64,000 bases of DNA from Siphonodentalium dalli (GCA_032622095.1 CP136069.1:53366760-53430759); one strand, 5' to 3'; positions 31,701 through 44,297 are shown, counted from the first letter of the stretch. Notes: generated from the letters alone by a model not told the origin. Translations and numbers: made by a program.

Positions 31701-34415
31701 TTGGGTCTCCCACATAAGCACTCTGGATAATGAGGGCTTGTGGCGAAAGCTAACATTTTCTGTTAACTAATAAAATTTAGACTTCAGCCAGACATATGAC
31801 TCTAAAATCAGCATTCAAATTAAGGCTTCAATATATTGTTGGCCTCTTAGCCCTCGATGCTCGACTTAGAATATTTCAATACAAAACTGTTCTGAATCTG
31901 AAGCTGCAAATTAACCAAGTCCAACATGGAGAAATATATGGAAAAATTAATAATTATATGGCAAATTTGTAGTTTTAACAATTTGTTTGGCAATATACAT
32001 TTGAAAATATTCAGAATTTGTCAAGTTTCACATGGTGTAAATATTGTGGTTTAATCCGAATTTTAATAAATTAAAATTAATTAAATAATTAATACAATTA
32101 ATAATTTTTTAACTTGTAGGACCCCATATGGAAATGTCATATAGGAACCTATAGGAAATTCATATTGGAAATGACGATTCACATTAGGAAAATTATAGGG
32201 CCGTATTTCCTATAGGAAAATTGCCATGGATAAGAACATTTTGAGACAACCTAAAGCAATAAATAATTTTATAGGAGATTTTGCAATTTTCTCAAGATCT
32301 CTATATTTTTCTCAAGATGTGTTGGCCCACTGATAATTCAGAACAGCTAGTCTATATCATCCAAGGTACCAATGGAGACCCTCTAGCCACATCCCTGTAT
32401 AAGTCTGATTCATCTCATTGCCAGTAATAAATCACTTTAACATTGTAATCAATCCTACTATTTAATTGGGACAACTGCTTCACTCTGTGTCTATGAGTAC
32501 CTGTTATGTAATCACCCTGACTTTCCCTCAATGCAAATTGAGACCAGATGGAATTTTCTCAAATTTCACAAACTTTGGATGGCTCACAATGGGAAGTCAT
32601 GGTTTATATTAGTTTTCTTTATGTCACATGCAGGATTATTTACTTATAGTTTAAATTCAGGTGAGAAAATACTTTGCATTTATTTTATCAAATTATAACA
32701 TATAGGATGATGTTTATATTTATACTTTATTCGTAATTTAAGTATTATAAATCACTGGCAATTTAATTTATAGTTAATAACATTTTAAATTGACAGGTCT
32801 CCAAAAAATATGAAATTTTGCTGAGGTTGCCTGACAGATACAGGTCAATTAATTGTCAGCATTACAATTTGCATGGAGTTGCAAAAATAATGTTGGGGTC
32901 AGCAAAGAAAATAATTATACCATCTATTTAACTGTTATTTTAAAAATTCAGCATTAAATAGATGCATGGTATCATAATTTTTCTTTAAAATAACTGCTCA
33001 ATTTGTGAATTGATTTTTAAACTGACAATCTCCATCTGTTGACAATTAACTGCATGAATTGATATTTGGGTAAATACTAAAAAGGTTGTGTGGACTTCTG
33101 GTGTTTTATGAATTTTCAGTGTACATAATCTATTTATTATTCATAATTAATTAATTATTAGTATATGCATGGTAACATCAATTTCAGAGGAAGATAATGT
33201 TGGCATATTGAACAAGTACATTATACACGTCTTGTTTGAACCTATGGTAATTTAAATGCAGGGGAGCCAATGGGTTCCAAAACTAGTAATATAGAGCGTT
33301 CTTAATCACGTGATTGGATACGGGACGCCGCCATGTTGGATGTATATCCTATAGGAGCAATATTGATATAGGAACCTATATGAGACCATATCGCTGCATG
33401 GTCCAATGATTTCCTATTTAACAAGAAAATGACAGCAAAGGGCATTAATGCAAAAAGTAAGTTATTAGCATTGTAAAACTAGCATTATATTATAAATTGG
33501 ATATCTTATTTTCTTATTATTTGAACCATTTCCTTCCAGTTAATGCACACATTTAGAATATCTAATCAGCTATCTAATCTCAATTTTGGATATGCCTGAA
33601 TTTTGATATCATAAACTGAGTATCACTCAAAGGTTGGTTTATCAGATGTTAAATCCACAAAAAACATCACCAATATCATTTTTTGGGCATTTTAATAGTT
33701 CAATGCTAGCTAAAAATATTAATATTCAGTCCAATACAATTTTGATATATTTACAAACAACTATCATTCACATAACTCATTTTCTGAAACAAATAATATC
33801 ATTTCAGTTATTTCTGATGTAAACATAATTTAAAATTTGTTTACTATTTCTCATTTCAGAATTTGAAAACGACTCCCAGAAAAGAAGACTGAGACTACAT
33901 GCATCGCCAGTGGAATTGACATATATCCTAAACAATTTATTAGCTTAAGGGGCGACCTACACGGAGCCTGAGAGTACAGAAATCAAATTGCATTAAACAT
34001 GGACATGATAGTGACAGCTAACATAAATTCTTGATATACATATATACTCAAAATTGTTCATTTCACAAATATAAAATTGTTATCACTTCATAATTGTTTT
34101 GTTATTTCTAGCATCTCCAGAATGGATATCCAATTTTGATGACACCACCCATATTCCCATGCATCCTGCATAGAGTTATCCCTCATTTCCATGCAGTATA
34201 GGTAACTCTATGAAACCAGGCCATCATTTCACCATAATCTTTAGCATTCGAGGACCAATTTAAGGATTCGAGACATGGTTCGTAAGGCTTCATTTAAGCC
34301 TTCATCATTTGCATATAAGGCTTCGAAGCCTTAAATATAAGCCTTCGAAGCCTTATATGCAAATTATGAAGTCTTATTTAGCCTTCGAGTGCTTACGGGA
34401 ACCAACAAGCCTTCT

Positions 34416-34514
34416 ATAGGGCCGACTTATTTAAATGAGCTAAACCCTCGAAGGCTTAATAAGCCTTCGAGTGCTTATGGGAGTACTTAGCTCATTTAAA
34501 TAAGTCGGCCCTAT
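34416..34514. repeat. Perfect-arm hairpin near the right end of the 3.2-kb element
   Basis: The left arm ATAGGGCCGACTTATTTAAA then TGAGCTAA and the right arm TTAGCTCA then TTTAAATAAGTCGGCCCTAT pair over about 28 nt. The loop contains AAGGCTTAATAAGCCTT, itself a palindrome. Confidence 0.85.
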
Positions 34515-34769
34515 TGAGGGCTAAATTCTGTTTCGAGTGCTTATTTTGCCTGTAACTGGCCCATTGCATTGATTGAGATAAGGATTCATTTAAGTCTTCA
34601 TTTGTAAGCATTCGAATCCTTCCTGAATGCTTACCGAGGGCTTGTGATTTCGGTAAGGGTAAGCTCCAACTTCTTTTAATAAATTAATAATACCAAAATA
34701 AGTTAAATAACCAAAAAAATATACTTTTAAGTTTTTTAATTTTCATGCGCCTCCACATAATCCTCAGCA

Positions 34770-34957
34770 CATTGAAGTCGATGGAGTATCAAGTAGATGT
34801 AGATGATTGGATGACGGATGCAGTGCGACATCGGACATGTACCCTATTGCAGGGTGAGCCAAAGGAAATTGTTGACTGACGCACGCACACAAGCACAGAC
34901 AATGGACACCAACCCAAGACCATAGCTCAACCTTTAAAACTAAGTAAAGTTGAGCTA
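34770..34957 (+). mobile_element. 3' end of a family b element
   Basis: GATGATTGGATGACGGATGC, AGGGTGAGCCAAAGGAAATT, GACGCACGCACACAAGCAC, then CCATAGCTCAACC, AAGTAAAGTTGAGCTAAAAA. The order matches the terminus at 30640-30747. Only the 3' end is preserved. Confidence 0.6.
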
Positions 34958-35736
34958 AAAAAAAATCAGCTGATCAACTTCTCGACTGCAAAAACTTGAA
35001 AAAGACAAAAAATCTGTAAGACTAAGTAACTTAGTAAGAGCTTTCGACCGACTGCACATATGCACGAATCAAGGCTCCATCTCAAATTACTGAATGGCAA
35101 GTGGATTTATTTACACCAACCACAATGTGATCAGACTGTTACCGGGCCTCATTGTCTTTATGCACAGTAAAACAATACCTTAGAAACATACTGATACATG
35201 TAACTTAGTATATATATTTCGTGCAGAAAAAACTGAAAAGCAAGCGTCTTCAAATCCGGAAATGCCAAAATTATTTCAAAATTATAACTCAACAAAACGG
35301 ATCGTTCAACACAAATATCCGGATTACGTTCCTTACAGCCGGAAAGCATTTTTGCGATTTCGTGAGGTTGCAACACCACTCGTTCTGTTAGTCTACATAT
35401 TAGGCCTAGGCTAAATATTGCCTATGAAGCCCGTGTAGTGCGGTTTGGGGTAGAGTTCTGAATCATCTAAGTTATGCGGACGATATGCGTGTTTACTCAC
35501 CATTTCATGTATGGGTCTACGCGACATAATTATGATATTTTCAGTTAGAAAGGCAACTACCTATAATTAATATTATACATTCGATATTTGATATGTTATG
35601 CCTGATGATCAATGAAATATTTGGCTGAGATGAGTTATGCATGGATCATTGGTTCATAACCAAATTAAAGCTGACCACCATATATCCACTTGAACGCTGT
35701 GTTTTCATTGTGCTGGAATATTAGTGTTATATATAT
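34958..35736. other. Intergenic, nothing recognised
   Basis: No gene or clear repeat end. A minus-strand ORF at 35158-35379 (73 residues) shows no recognisable motif and has no splice context that I can support. Confidence 0.4.
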
Positions 35737-37530
35737 AGACTAGGGGGTTGCCCGTCACAAAATGACGGGTATATAAATGTTCTTTGTTATTTTATAGTGT
35801 CCGCTTTCATAGACACATGGAATGGTCATGCTTCTCTTTTTTTGTTACTTTATGCGCGTTGGAACACTTTGTCACTAAAACTGTATGTCTACACATGCAC
35901 CCAGTCTACATATGCGCATGCACATATTGAACGAAACAAAATCAGTATATTATTTAAATACTACTATGCACCAACTGAAACATACTCAATTCAGGAGCCT
36001 TCATTCGGGAGCTTGTTGCACATTTTGAACGGACCCACTTTGGAACCTGTATTCCGCATGCCGCCTAATTATCATACGCCTTTACTGTGCGATCCATTTG
36101 TATGAACACTTTTCAATAAAATTGTATTTTTTACCCCTACCCCATCTCCCCAACCCATGTATATGCATGCACATATGGAACGCAACAATCAAAATATTGT
36201 ACTTTATCTATACTGAAACAGGCTCAATTCGGGATACTTTATTTAGCGGGGTGGGGTCAACAGCCCCTGTCTGCGCATCGCGCACATTATATGATCTGCG
36301 TGAGCTTCGTGCACACATAGGGATCTTGCAGCACATTTTAAACGGACCCCCTTTGGAACCTGTATTCAGCATGCAGCCTAATGATCACACGCCCTGCACT
36401 GCACGGCCCATTTCTATGAACACTTTATTTCAATAAAACTGTATTTTTGCCCCCACCATCATCTCCCCAACCCACGTATATGCATGCACATATGGAACGC
36501 AACAATCAAGATATTTTACTTTATCTATAGGGCCTACTAACTGAAACAGGCTCTATTCGGGACCTTTATTTAGCGGGGGAGGGGTCTGCAGCCCCTTAGT
36601 AAGCTTCGCGCACATTATATGAAATTAAACTGCGTGCGCTTCGCGCACATTGTGATCTTTTAAACATTTAGTCTTTTATCAGATTTGCACTCAACCGAAA
36701 GATTAAAAGAACATTAATTAGCGTCGGCAGTATTGTTTACACTGCAGGCCCTATTATTAGGCCTGTCCCGGGAATGTGATTTTTCTAACTCAGTTTGGCG
36801 AATTTACTGAGTTCACGGTACCCACTGGCGGGAGGTCAGACTGTCCATTCGCCATCTTCCGTGTATACCGGTACTCCTTCGATATTACATTCAATGCAAA
36901 ACTTTCGTATCAAAGACAGCATTATTTACTTATAAATGTTTAAACCCAACTGGCAAATTAAAATACCATATTATCACCCATGCCCAACTGACGAACGTTC
37001 GAGTCTTGACTCTGCACCCCACTACATCCACCCATTCCCAACGACGGTAGAACGTTCGAGTCTTGACTACACCCCACTATGCACTTCCGCGACAAAATCA
37101 ACATTCGTTATCTAAATTCACAATGAACCTGAACTGACACATTAATTTAGCGCTTATTTCCAACAACGCTTTGGTTGAGCGCATGGAAGTTTCGCCTACA
37201 ATAGCAAAGCAAGTGTTGTAATGCGTTCGACGTCAATGACGTCATTTGGACAAACGTCATAAGAAATAGTGTCTACTTGAGTGCAGATACTGCATTTAGG
37301 GACCATGTTAGATCTCAGGTTTGCTTGGACCAATCGGCGTGAAATTTGGTGAGTCACCTTTTATGACACACTATAGGTCGGGGTACAAATTTGGGCCACA
37401 TAGGACGCATGGTTGAAAAGTTATAAACGCGCCAAAAGCGTGACCGAGTTATACACACACAGACAGATACACACACACATAGGGACGCCAGCTATTCGAA
37501 TATCAGTTTTAGATATAATTATTATGAAGT
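35737..37530 (+). mobile_element. Tandem-core element, family e, about 1.8 kb
   Basis: The 5' end is GACTAGGGGGTTGCCCGTCA followed by a short ATGACGGGT hairpin. Units of about 310-330 bp (TATATGCATGCACATATGGA, ACGCAACAATCAA, TGCAGCACATTTTAAACGGA, CTTTGGAACCTGTATTC, AATAAAACTGTATTTTT) recur near 36000, 36330 and 36480. The 3' part has GGTGAGTCACCTTTTATGAC, CGTGACCGAGTTATACACAC, a CACACAGACAGATACACACA microsatellite, and CCAGCTATTCGAATATCAG. No coding domain seen. Confidence 0.55.
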
Positions 37531-39411
37531 GCAGATTTCAGTTTAAGGACTATCTTTAATGGTTTTGATATTGACTGCTGTGCTGTGATGATTATGTTGA
37601 TGCCTTTATGATCTTATATTTAAAAAATTTGTTGGACTTATACTGTATGTTAAATTCAGCCGTACAACAACTAATCAGAAAGTTTCTTTTATGAGCATTT
37701 GAAGTATGATACAGTAAACTACATCCATCCGGTATATCGAGTCAGATAAAAATTCGATGAGACTCGAAAGAAACTCGAGACATATCTATACATTGGTCAC
37801 CAATAGTGGTCAAGTGCACCGGTGGCCATCTTGGATTGAACGTATGTATATAACTTTAGTTTTAGTTATTTATCGACTTATTAGGTTATAGTCTTGTGAT
37901 GAACATATCATGCTGGGTATATTTCTGTAGTTGAGTTTCATGTTTATGTCATGGGTTAAAATATGATAACCAGAGACCCACGAGTTCCCGTGACACACGA
38001 AGCGATAACATAAAGTGAGTAGATGGGCGCGAAGCGCCCGGGATGGTCGAAAAGATCGAGTGATCTTCTCCTTCACCCCGCGATAACATAATTTATGACC
38101 ATGACATTATATACCTGCGAAGCTTCGAGATTCGATTCGCTAATCGGCCTGCCGCTTCGATTCGATCAACAAAGGATCTGAATAATTTCGAATCACCCTT
38201 CTTGACGTCCATGTGGGTGATAAGGAACACGAGCTTCTATAATTGCTGGCGCTCAATGGCAAGCACATTTGAAGCAATCAACACCCATGTATATATTATC
38301 TCCATATAAAATTTGATATGTAATTTGTATATAATAAAGTTAAGTTATCTCGAAATTTCGATATGTTATGTCGAAATGTCTAGATGGTATTTCTAAATTT
38401 CGAGATATTATGTCGTAATTTCGAGATACAAATATTTTTGTTTATGTCCTAAATCAGCCACCGTATTTATCACACATATAGTTACTGGGAACTAAATTTC
38501 CCAGCTTCACAAATCTGCATGATATAGTTTATTACCAGCGGGTTCGCTGAAACTGGTATTTTCATACCCAGCTAGGTTTGGCTGATGTACATATATCATG
38601 CATGTTGAAAGAAACGAACCTGATTTTTGCAGGTAACAAATTTGTAACTATGAAAAACAATCATAGAAAACCATATAACGCTGAAGGGATCACTCTCACC
38701 AAAACAAGTGATAAAGGGTACACATATTTTGCTGTCGGCACTAATGCATTTACTTTATCTGCGTTTTCAGTTCATTTTAATTTTTCTTGGAAGATATACA
38801 ATTATTCTCCTCCAACAGTAATCATGGCAGACATGAACACTAAAAGTCATTTAGAACGAGATTTCAAAAACCTGTATGAAGACCATTTTCAAAACCTGTG
38901 TACCCTTCAACACTTGTTTGGTGGGAGTGACCCCTTCAGCAAAACTAACTGCTTATGTGTGCAACATGATCCGTTTATTCTTCATTCGGAGAAAACAGCT
39001 CAGAAGTTGATAATAATTTGAAAAAGCGTAATTATCATTATTATAAATGAACTATGTTATATTTTGTTATTATGTTAATTATGATATATATACCCCGGTA
39101 TGTATGTTATTTTCAGTCGCAGATATGTCATACTTTGTACATTGCAATACATATATCTATTATCTATATTTGATTCGAGATTCGATTCGCAAATCTCACC
39201 CTGATTCTAATTGAAATTAGATTCTACTGCAACATCCCGATATATACCTTCAAAAACTAATTAATGAATGACCCCAAGACCGTGCTAATTTTCCCGCCAG
39301 TGAGTGCTAATCTTAAAAAATATTATACGTGTACATATATGTATATATGGAAGCTCAACTCAAAAGCTCTTATGTGTTAATATACACACACAAATAATCT
39401 CTTAAAGGGGT
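37531..39411. other. Intergenic with simple palindromic repeats
   Basis: Positions 38011-38083 carry GGGCGCGAAGCGCCC next to GATCGAGTGATCTTCTCC; an inverted relative is at 40344-40403. Positions 38345-38435 are a TCGAAATTTCGA-type simple repeat (TATCTCGAAATTTCGATAT). Nothing gene-like is certain apart from the ORF at 38602. Confidence 0.4.
38602..39021 (+). CDS. Unrecognised open reading frame (139 residues), doubtful
   Basis: Open from an in-frame ATG at 38602 to a stop at 39021. Its composition is protein-like (AEGITLTKTSDKGYTYFAVG, then NCLCVQHDPFILHSEK). I recognise no domain, signal peptide or membrane segment. It could be a chance ORF or an exon of a transposon gene; there is no flanking splice evidence that I trust. 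Confidence 0.15.
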   Translation: MLKETNLIFAGNKFVTMKNNHRKPYNAEGITLTKTSDKGYTYFAVGTNAFTLSAFSVHFNFSWKIYNYSPPTVIMADMNTKSHLERDFKNLYEDHFQNLCTLQHLFGGSDPFSKTNCLCVQHDPFILHSEKTAQKLIII

Positions 39412-39415
39412 ACTG

Positions 39416-39997
39416 TACGCCATTTTCAATAAATTCCCGGTGATAACAACGATCTATTATCGATACTATATAGAAATATAAGTAATTTGAGTCGAAGATG
39501 TATTCTGTAAACGCTCAGGTTAATAGGCTATCTTAAAATTTAATAATTTAAAAGTTAATAATTTAATATAAATTGATTTTATGGCTCCAGCCATAAAATG
39601 GCGTCTCTTAAAATTGGAATTTCCGTGTACAAAACGTAATCAAATTATAATTGAGGGATACTGGATTAATAAAACAATTGCACACACGATCGTTTGAAAC
39701 ATTATGCTTATACGGGGAGAAAACCCAAGCCACTCATTGACTAGTGACCATACACTAACTTAAATGAGTATATGGGACTACTAAGCATATAATATAATGT
39801 TTATTTGATTCATTTGGTTGAAAACTGTACAAAAATTACTCGACAACGACAATTTGTATTTTTGCATTCCGGTAAATTTGCCATCCGTAACAATACTTCG
39901 TACTCAACAGACTTTCAAAAAATGGAAAAGTTGTTACCTTATTCTCCGACTCGGGGATTATAGAAACCAACAACAACATCTTGGGTACAGTACCCCT
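39416..39997. mobile_element. TTAA-flanked miniature element with 13-bp perfect TIR, 582 bp
   Basis: TTAA at 39412-39415 and 39998-40001. The ends AGGGGTACTGTAC and GTACAGTACCCCT are exact inverted repeats. The interior is AT-rich without a domain (the ORF at 39818-40153 crosses the right border). The TTAA duplication suggests piggyBac-type mobilisation, but the termini differ from the CCCTTT family elsewhere in the window. Confidence 0.75.
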
Positions 39998-40343
39998 TTA
40001 ATTCACTATCACCAAAGTTTTATCAACCTTTTTATCATTATGACAGTTTTACTAGATTTTTTACTACCATTTTTTATATATACCCAATATAATGGGGTGC
40101 TCCTCGCCTATAAAGGAGGGACTTCCACAACAGGCAAGCAAGCAATTAAGTAGTCTTGATTGACAGCCGTCTTGTTCCAATAGACAGTATGCTTGGAGTC
40201 AGGTCCGCCCTGGTTAGCAAGCAAGCTAATCGGAGTGCAGGTGACACTATTGCTCGTGCTCGCTATCACGCGCATGCACACGTGCACTGACACATTTCAG
40301 TTAACACATAAAAGGCTGAAATAACAAAGTAGGAAGCGCAAAG

Positions 40344-40403
40344 GGTGAAGGAGAAGATCTCTCGATCTTTTCGACCATCCTGGGCGCTTCGCGCCCTCCT
40401 ACT
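40344..40403 (-). repeat. GGGCGCTTCGCGCCC hairpin repeat (relative of 38011-38083)
   Basis: GGGTGAAGGAGAAGATCTCT, CGATCTTTTCGACCATCC, then GGGCGCTTCGCGCCC. The reverse complement of the same string order lies at 38024-38080. This is a dispersed repeat; the hairpin is a perfect stem of six pairs around TTC/GAA. Confidence 0.7.
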
Positions 40404-40940
40404 ACCACGACGAGGAAGCGCAGCAGCTAACAAGAAAACCATAGTCAGAAATGGTAACGCCACCAAGATCGTATTATTAGCCATAAATATAAATCATAAT
40501 ATAAAATATATTGGTTACATGAATGGACCGCCTCAGAATTCCGTTAAGATAAGTAATTCTTCAAATTATTACAATGAACTACGGCTTATAAATTACTGCA
40601 GGTTTCTCATTCGCCACACCAGAATGCTTCTAAATGCGGATCAAAGCTAAGAGTGCGTGGCACAGCCATTGTTCATAGACATTTTACAGATAGCGAGAAT
40701 GATGCATGCTGGGAACGAAAGCATCCACAGCAAAGCCATGTGCTTACGGGGGCATGCGTTTATTATAGGGGATTTATGGTGGGCCTATAAAACTAATTAT
40801 AACTTTGTTATCTGTCATAGTTTATGCGTGAAATTTTAAACATATATACCTGGACATCTACCCCTTCCAGAATGTTGAAAAACATTTTCAGTTGCTCATC
40901 GTATTTTTATAGACGAAATAGTCCGAAATTCCAGAAAATT

Positions 40941-41650
40941 GCGCTAACTGCTCAATGTTTTAATGTGTTACAAAACGTCTGATAAAAATAGTTCTATCGG
41001 GAATATTCACACCATTTTTTTTCAGAGAACATAGTGTAAATATAGTCCTATCGGGATATCGTAAAGGAGATTAATTAAACCCCTCAGACTGCCGAAACTG
41101 ACGACATTAAATTCGCTTTTTCGTGTCCCGCGGAAATGAAACTTGTCTGTCCATTGATGACGTTATTTATTTGACATAGTATTTTTTTCTTCTGTTGTAT
41201 TTGAACACTTGTTGCACGCGCAGGCTGCACGATCATAATAACTTCAACCGATAAGCGCCGACTGATACCCGCGCAACAGTTTGTCTCAAATAAATTGTTA
41301 TCAAAACGCAGGTTTATGGCCGCGGACATAAGCCGATTAAGTGTAATGTAATTTATCCATGAATTTGACTGAAAAATTGTGATTCTATCACCATTAGCCA
41401 CGAAAATGGGACCTCTAAACAGGCAAATTTGATTTTCGGCGGACACGAACAAGCGAATTTATTGTCGGCAGTTTCGGCAGTCTGAGGGTTAATTAATCCC
41501 GAATTAAACGGAACTACTTTACGATAGTCCGATAGGACTATGTTTACTCTATGCATGTTCTCTGAAAAAATAGTGTGAATATTCCCGATAGAACTCTTTT
41601 TATCAGACGTTGTGTAACACCTTAAAACATTGAGCAGTTATAGCGCAAAC
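40941..41650. mobile_element. Long-TIR foldback element, arms about 200 bp
   Basis: The left arm starts GCGCTAACTGCTCAATGTTT and includes CGTCTGATAAAAATAGTTCT, ATCGGGAATATTCACACC and CTCAGACTGCCGAAACTG. The right arm has these in reverse complement (CAGTTTCGGCAGTCTGAG, GAATATTCCCGATAGAAC, AACATTGAGCAGTTATAGCGC). The loop at about 41145-41430 contains CCGCGGACATAAGCCGATTA. No TSD identified and no transposase recognised. Confidence 0.75.
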
Positions 41651-41751
41651 CGAAATGTGTTGTCTTGCAAGATATCCCACCGCTTTAGCTAAATTTACCT
41701 TCCTACAATATCCATAAAGAGGATCATATATTATATACCCACGGTTTTAAT

Positions 41752-41815
41752 TATAGAATATAAAATATATTGGTTTCGCGAATGACCAACTCAGAATTCC
41801 GTTAAAATAACAATA
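41752..41815 (+). repeat. Copy of the 40483-40556 sequence
   Basis: AATATAAAATATATTGGTT, CGAATG, ACTCAGAATTCCGTTAA matches 40483-40556 with few changes. Together they bracket the foldback element at 40941-41650, suggesting it is part of a larger duplicated repeat. Confidence 0.55.
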
Positions 41816-43187
41816 ACAACCAGCACCTATAACGAACCGTTTTACTGGACTTGGCCTACTGGTCGCGTAGTTCCGACTTTTAAATAAACGGAATTTCCAA
41901 CTCTATAAATAAAAGCCCCACAATGCATTCGCCCTGTCCACCACGCAATATCAAAATCTCAGCAGCTAGATACACCACAGGTGGCGTAATAAATGCTCTT
42001 TATTATTTCCATATCAGGAATACAGTAACAAACAAGACAGCAGTAAAATAAATGGGGACAAAAAGTTAGTGTAATCATGTATGAAATTTCCAACTGTTAA
42101 AATTCTTTATAACAGTTGTGACTCCCACCCCCTCAAAATACCTCCATCATTCGATCCCCGTCCCCATCATAATGGGGACAATAATTACTAGTTGGGATAC
42201 CAGGCAATGGTAACCATGTATTTTAACCTTTATGTTGTAGTGTAATAATGTATGAAATTTCCAACTACATGTGCATTAACTTTTTTTTACAAAAGTTGTG
42301 AATCATACACACTCAAAATCTAACTTCCACCCCCACCCCACTACTAGTACACTGTCCCTTCCACTTAAAAACATTCTGGAGATCAAGTTGGCCACAGGTG
42401 TTCAGTTATTTTATACCATGACTCCCTATTGTACTGTGTACAAACATGCTATATAATATATTTGTGCTGTACACCCTACTGTGTGTGAACAGGAGTCCGA
42501 CCGTGGGTAACACGTTTCTACTGTGGGTAACACGTTTTAATGGCATTTCAATGGTTAAAGTTTATACCCATAGTAGAACTACATCCGAGTTGACCTTTCA
42601 TTAACCTTCCATGACCTCGATCAAAATCACTCTATTTTTAAAATGTAGCGCCTCGCGATGAATACAATTTGATACTTTCGATTCAATTGAATATTATACT
42701 CACTAATGCGATAAAAACGAACAGTTATTTCCGTGGAAATCACATCCAGATCAACAAATTGAACATATATTTCAAGAAATAGACGTAAAAAACTCGAACA
42801 ACAAACGGTGGATTTCAAAATGACTTTCGTGGTTTCCTGTTCACTGTACGGCGGAGAAAAAAAAGTTCCCGCAATGTGTTATATTTATATTCATTAAATT
42901 CGTATTCCCATATATATATTCATGTTGTTTATTTATGGCGGTTTCATCATGATTACAGTTTATTGTGAATTGGCTACAATGATACCATATTCGTACAATT
43001 GAATGTTGACCTAATTCAATGTATCAATACGCCTGATCAGCTGTGATAGTGTACGTCGATGTACGGCCAAGTGTGGGGAACACAACGGGGATGATTGTGA
43101 ATGGTGCGACAGAATCATCTTAATTTAAGTGGGTTTATTTCGATTTCATAGCAGTTGTTGCTCCTGTACCGGTCATGGTATAAACAA
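41816..43187. other. Intergenic, short duplications only
   Basis: Segments TGTAATCATGTATGAAATTT (42068) and TGTAATAATGTATGAAATTT (42240) are a small duplication, each followed by CCAACT and a CCACCCC-rich patch. GTGGGTAACACGTTT is repeated at 42504 and 42522. No gene recognised. Confidence 0.4.
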
Positions 43188-43329
43188 AATACACACGTAG
43201 TGTTTCTGAATACCAAATGTACACCACTCGTGGGATTGATGATTTACCACACTCGCTAAAGCTCGTGTGGTAAACCATCAATCCCACTCGTGGTGTAAAT
43301 TTGGTATTCAGAAACACTACGTGTGTATT
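43188..43329. repeat. Near-perfect 142-bp hairpin
   Basis: Left arm AATACACACGTAGTGTTTCT and GAATACCAAATGTACACCAC; right arm GTGGTGTAAATTTGGTATTC and AGAAACACTACGTGTGTATT. The arms are about 68 nt with a loop of about 6 nt near 43256-43261 (CTAAAG). Only a handful of mismatches. The transcript of either strand would form a single long stem. Confidence 0.9.
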
Positions 43330-43741
43330 CTATATATACCCCACGTGTCTTGGACTGTTGCCAAATTCACAGTGCTCCATTAGAGGGCCTGCTTGGACTG
43401 TTGCCAAATTCACAATGTTAACTGCAGAGAGGTTGTATGTTATTGGAGACGTTCTAATATGACAATAGGCTGGCCTAATTAACGAACCATGCACAGCTAA
43501 ATACACACAAGCAACTTTTAATCTTCAAATAGATACAATTGTCGGCCTCCAAAATTCAATATACTTTCTTATATACAAACAAACATTGAACTCATACCAT
43601 TGTTTCACTTAACCAAAATAGCGAATTTCCCCAAAAGAACGCATATAGACTGCGCATGCAGAAAATAAAAGATGGCCGTTACTACAAAAAAAACAGACAT
43701 GCGCACTCCAATTAAAATTACCCATAATTCAGTTCACTACA

Positions 43742-44220
43742 CCAGGGGCTCCCAACAGGTTATACAATGTTTTCAGGCTATCAGATTATTTATATTTTCG
43801 ACTTTAAGTTTACAATTTGAGCCTGTCCTCACTCTATCGATACGATTTATCATAAACATATTATACACCAGTGGCGTTAACTTTACAACTTCGGCATCTA
43901 CGTGATTATATCGGTACGATTCAGTAAGGTACAAACAATCTCCATAAAATACAGCAGGGGCTCCCAATAGGTTATTCCCATTTATTATGGGCTCCCAATA
44001 GGTTATACAATATTTTCAGGCTATCAGATTATTTATATTTTCAACAACATATTATTACACCGGTGACTTTAAGTTTACAATTTGAGCCTGTCCTGACTCT
44101 ATCGATAGGATTTATCATATTTTCATAAACGTATTATACACCGCTGGCGTTAACTTTACAATTTCGGCATCTACGTGATTATATCGGTACGATTGAGTAA
44201 GGTACAAACAATCTCCAAGA
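43742..44220 (+). repeat. Tandem duplication, about 240-bp unit
   Basis: CAGGCTATCAGATTATTTAT, TTTAAGTTTACAATTTGAGC, CCTGTCCTGACTCTATCGAT and TCTACGTGATTATATCGGTA each occur twice in order (about 43774 and 44018 for the first). The second copy has an extra ACAACATATTATTACACCGG insert. Confidence 0.85.
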
Positions 44221-44297
44221 ATACATTCGCCCTGTACTCCATGCGATATAAAAAAACCAAATGCTAGTAACACCACACTAGGTGGCGTAACAACACA

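Larger units (their letters stand above)
31449..34662. mobile_element. DNA-transposon-like element with 13-bp TIR and subterminal repeats, 3.2 kb
   Basis: The left end TTACCCTTACCGA and right end TCGGTAAGGGTAA are perfect 13-bp inverted repeats. Both ends are rich in CGAGTGCTTA, AAGGCTTAATAAGCCTT and AAGGATTCG motifs (31480-31740 and 34250-34640), as in CACTA, hAT or P-type elements with subterminal transposase-binding repeats. The roughly 2.5-kb interior is very AT-rich and has no long ORF, so it is non-autonomous. I found no target-site duplication, so the superfamily is open. Confidence 0.6.

Noticed and set aside
33430-33950. A possible two-exon mini gene (ATG at 33431 with a GTAAGT donor, acceptor TTTCAG near 33859, then FENDSQKRRLRLH)
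   Set aside because: Joining the obvious donor and acceptor leads to an immediate stop. The region is inside an AT-rich transposon, so I did not call it.
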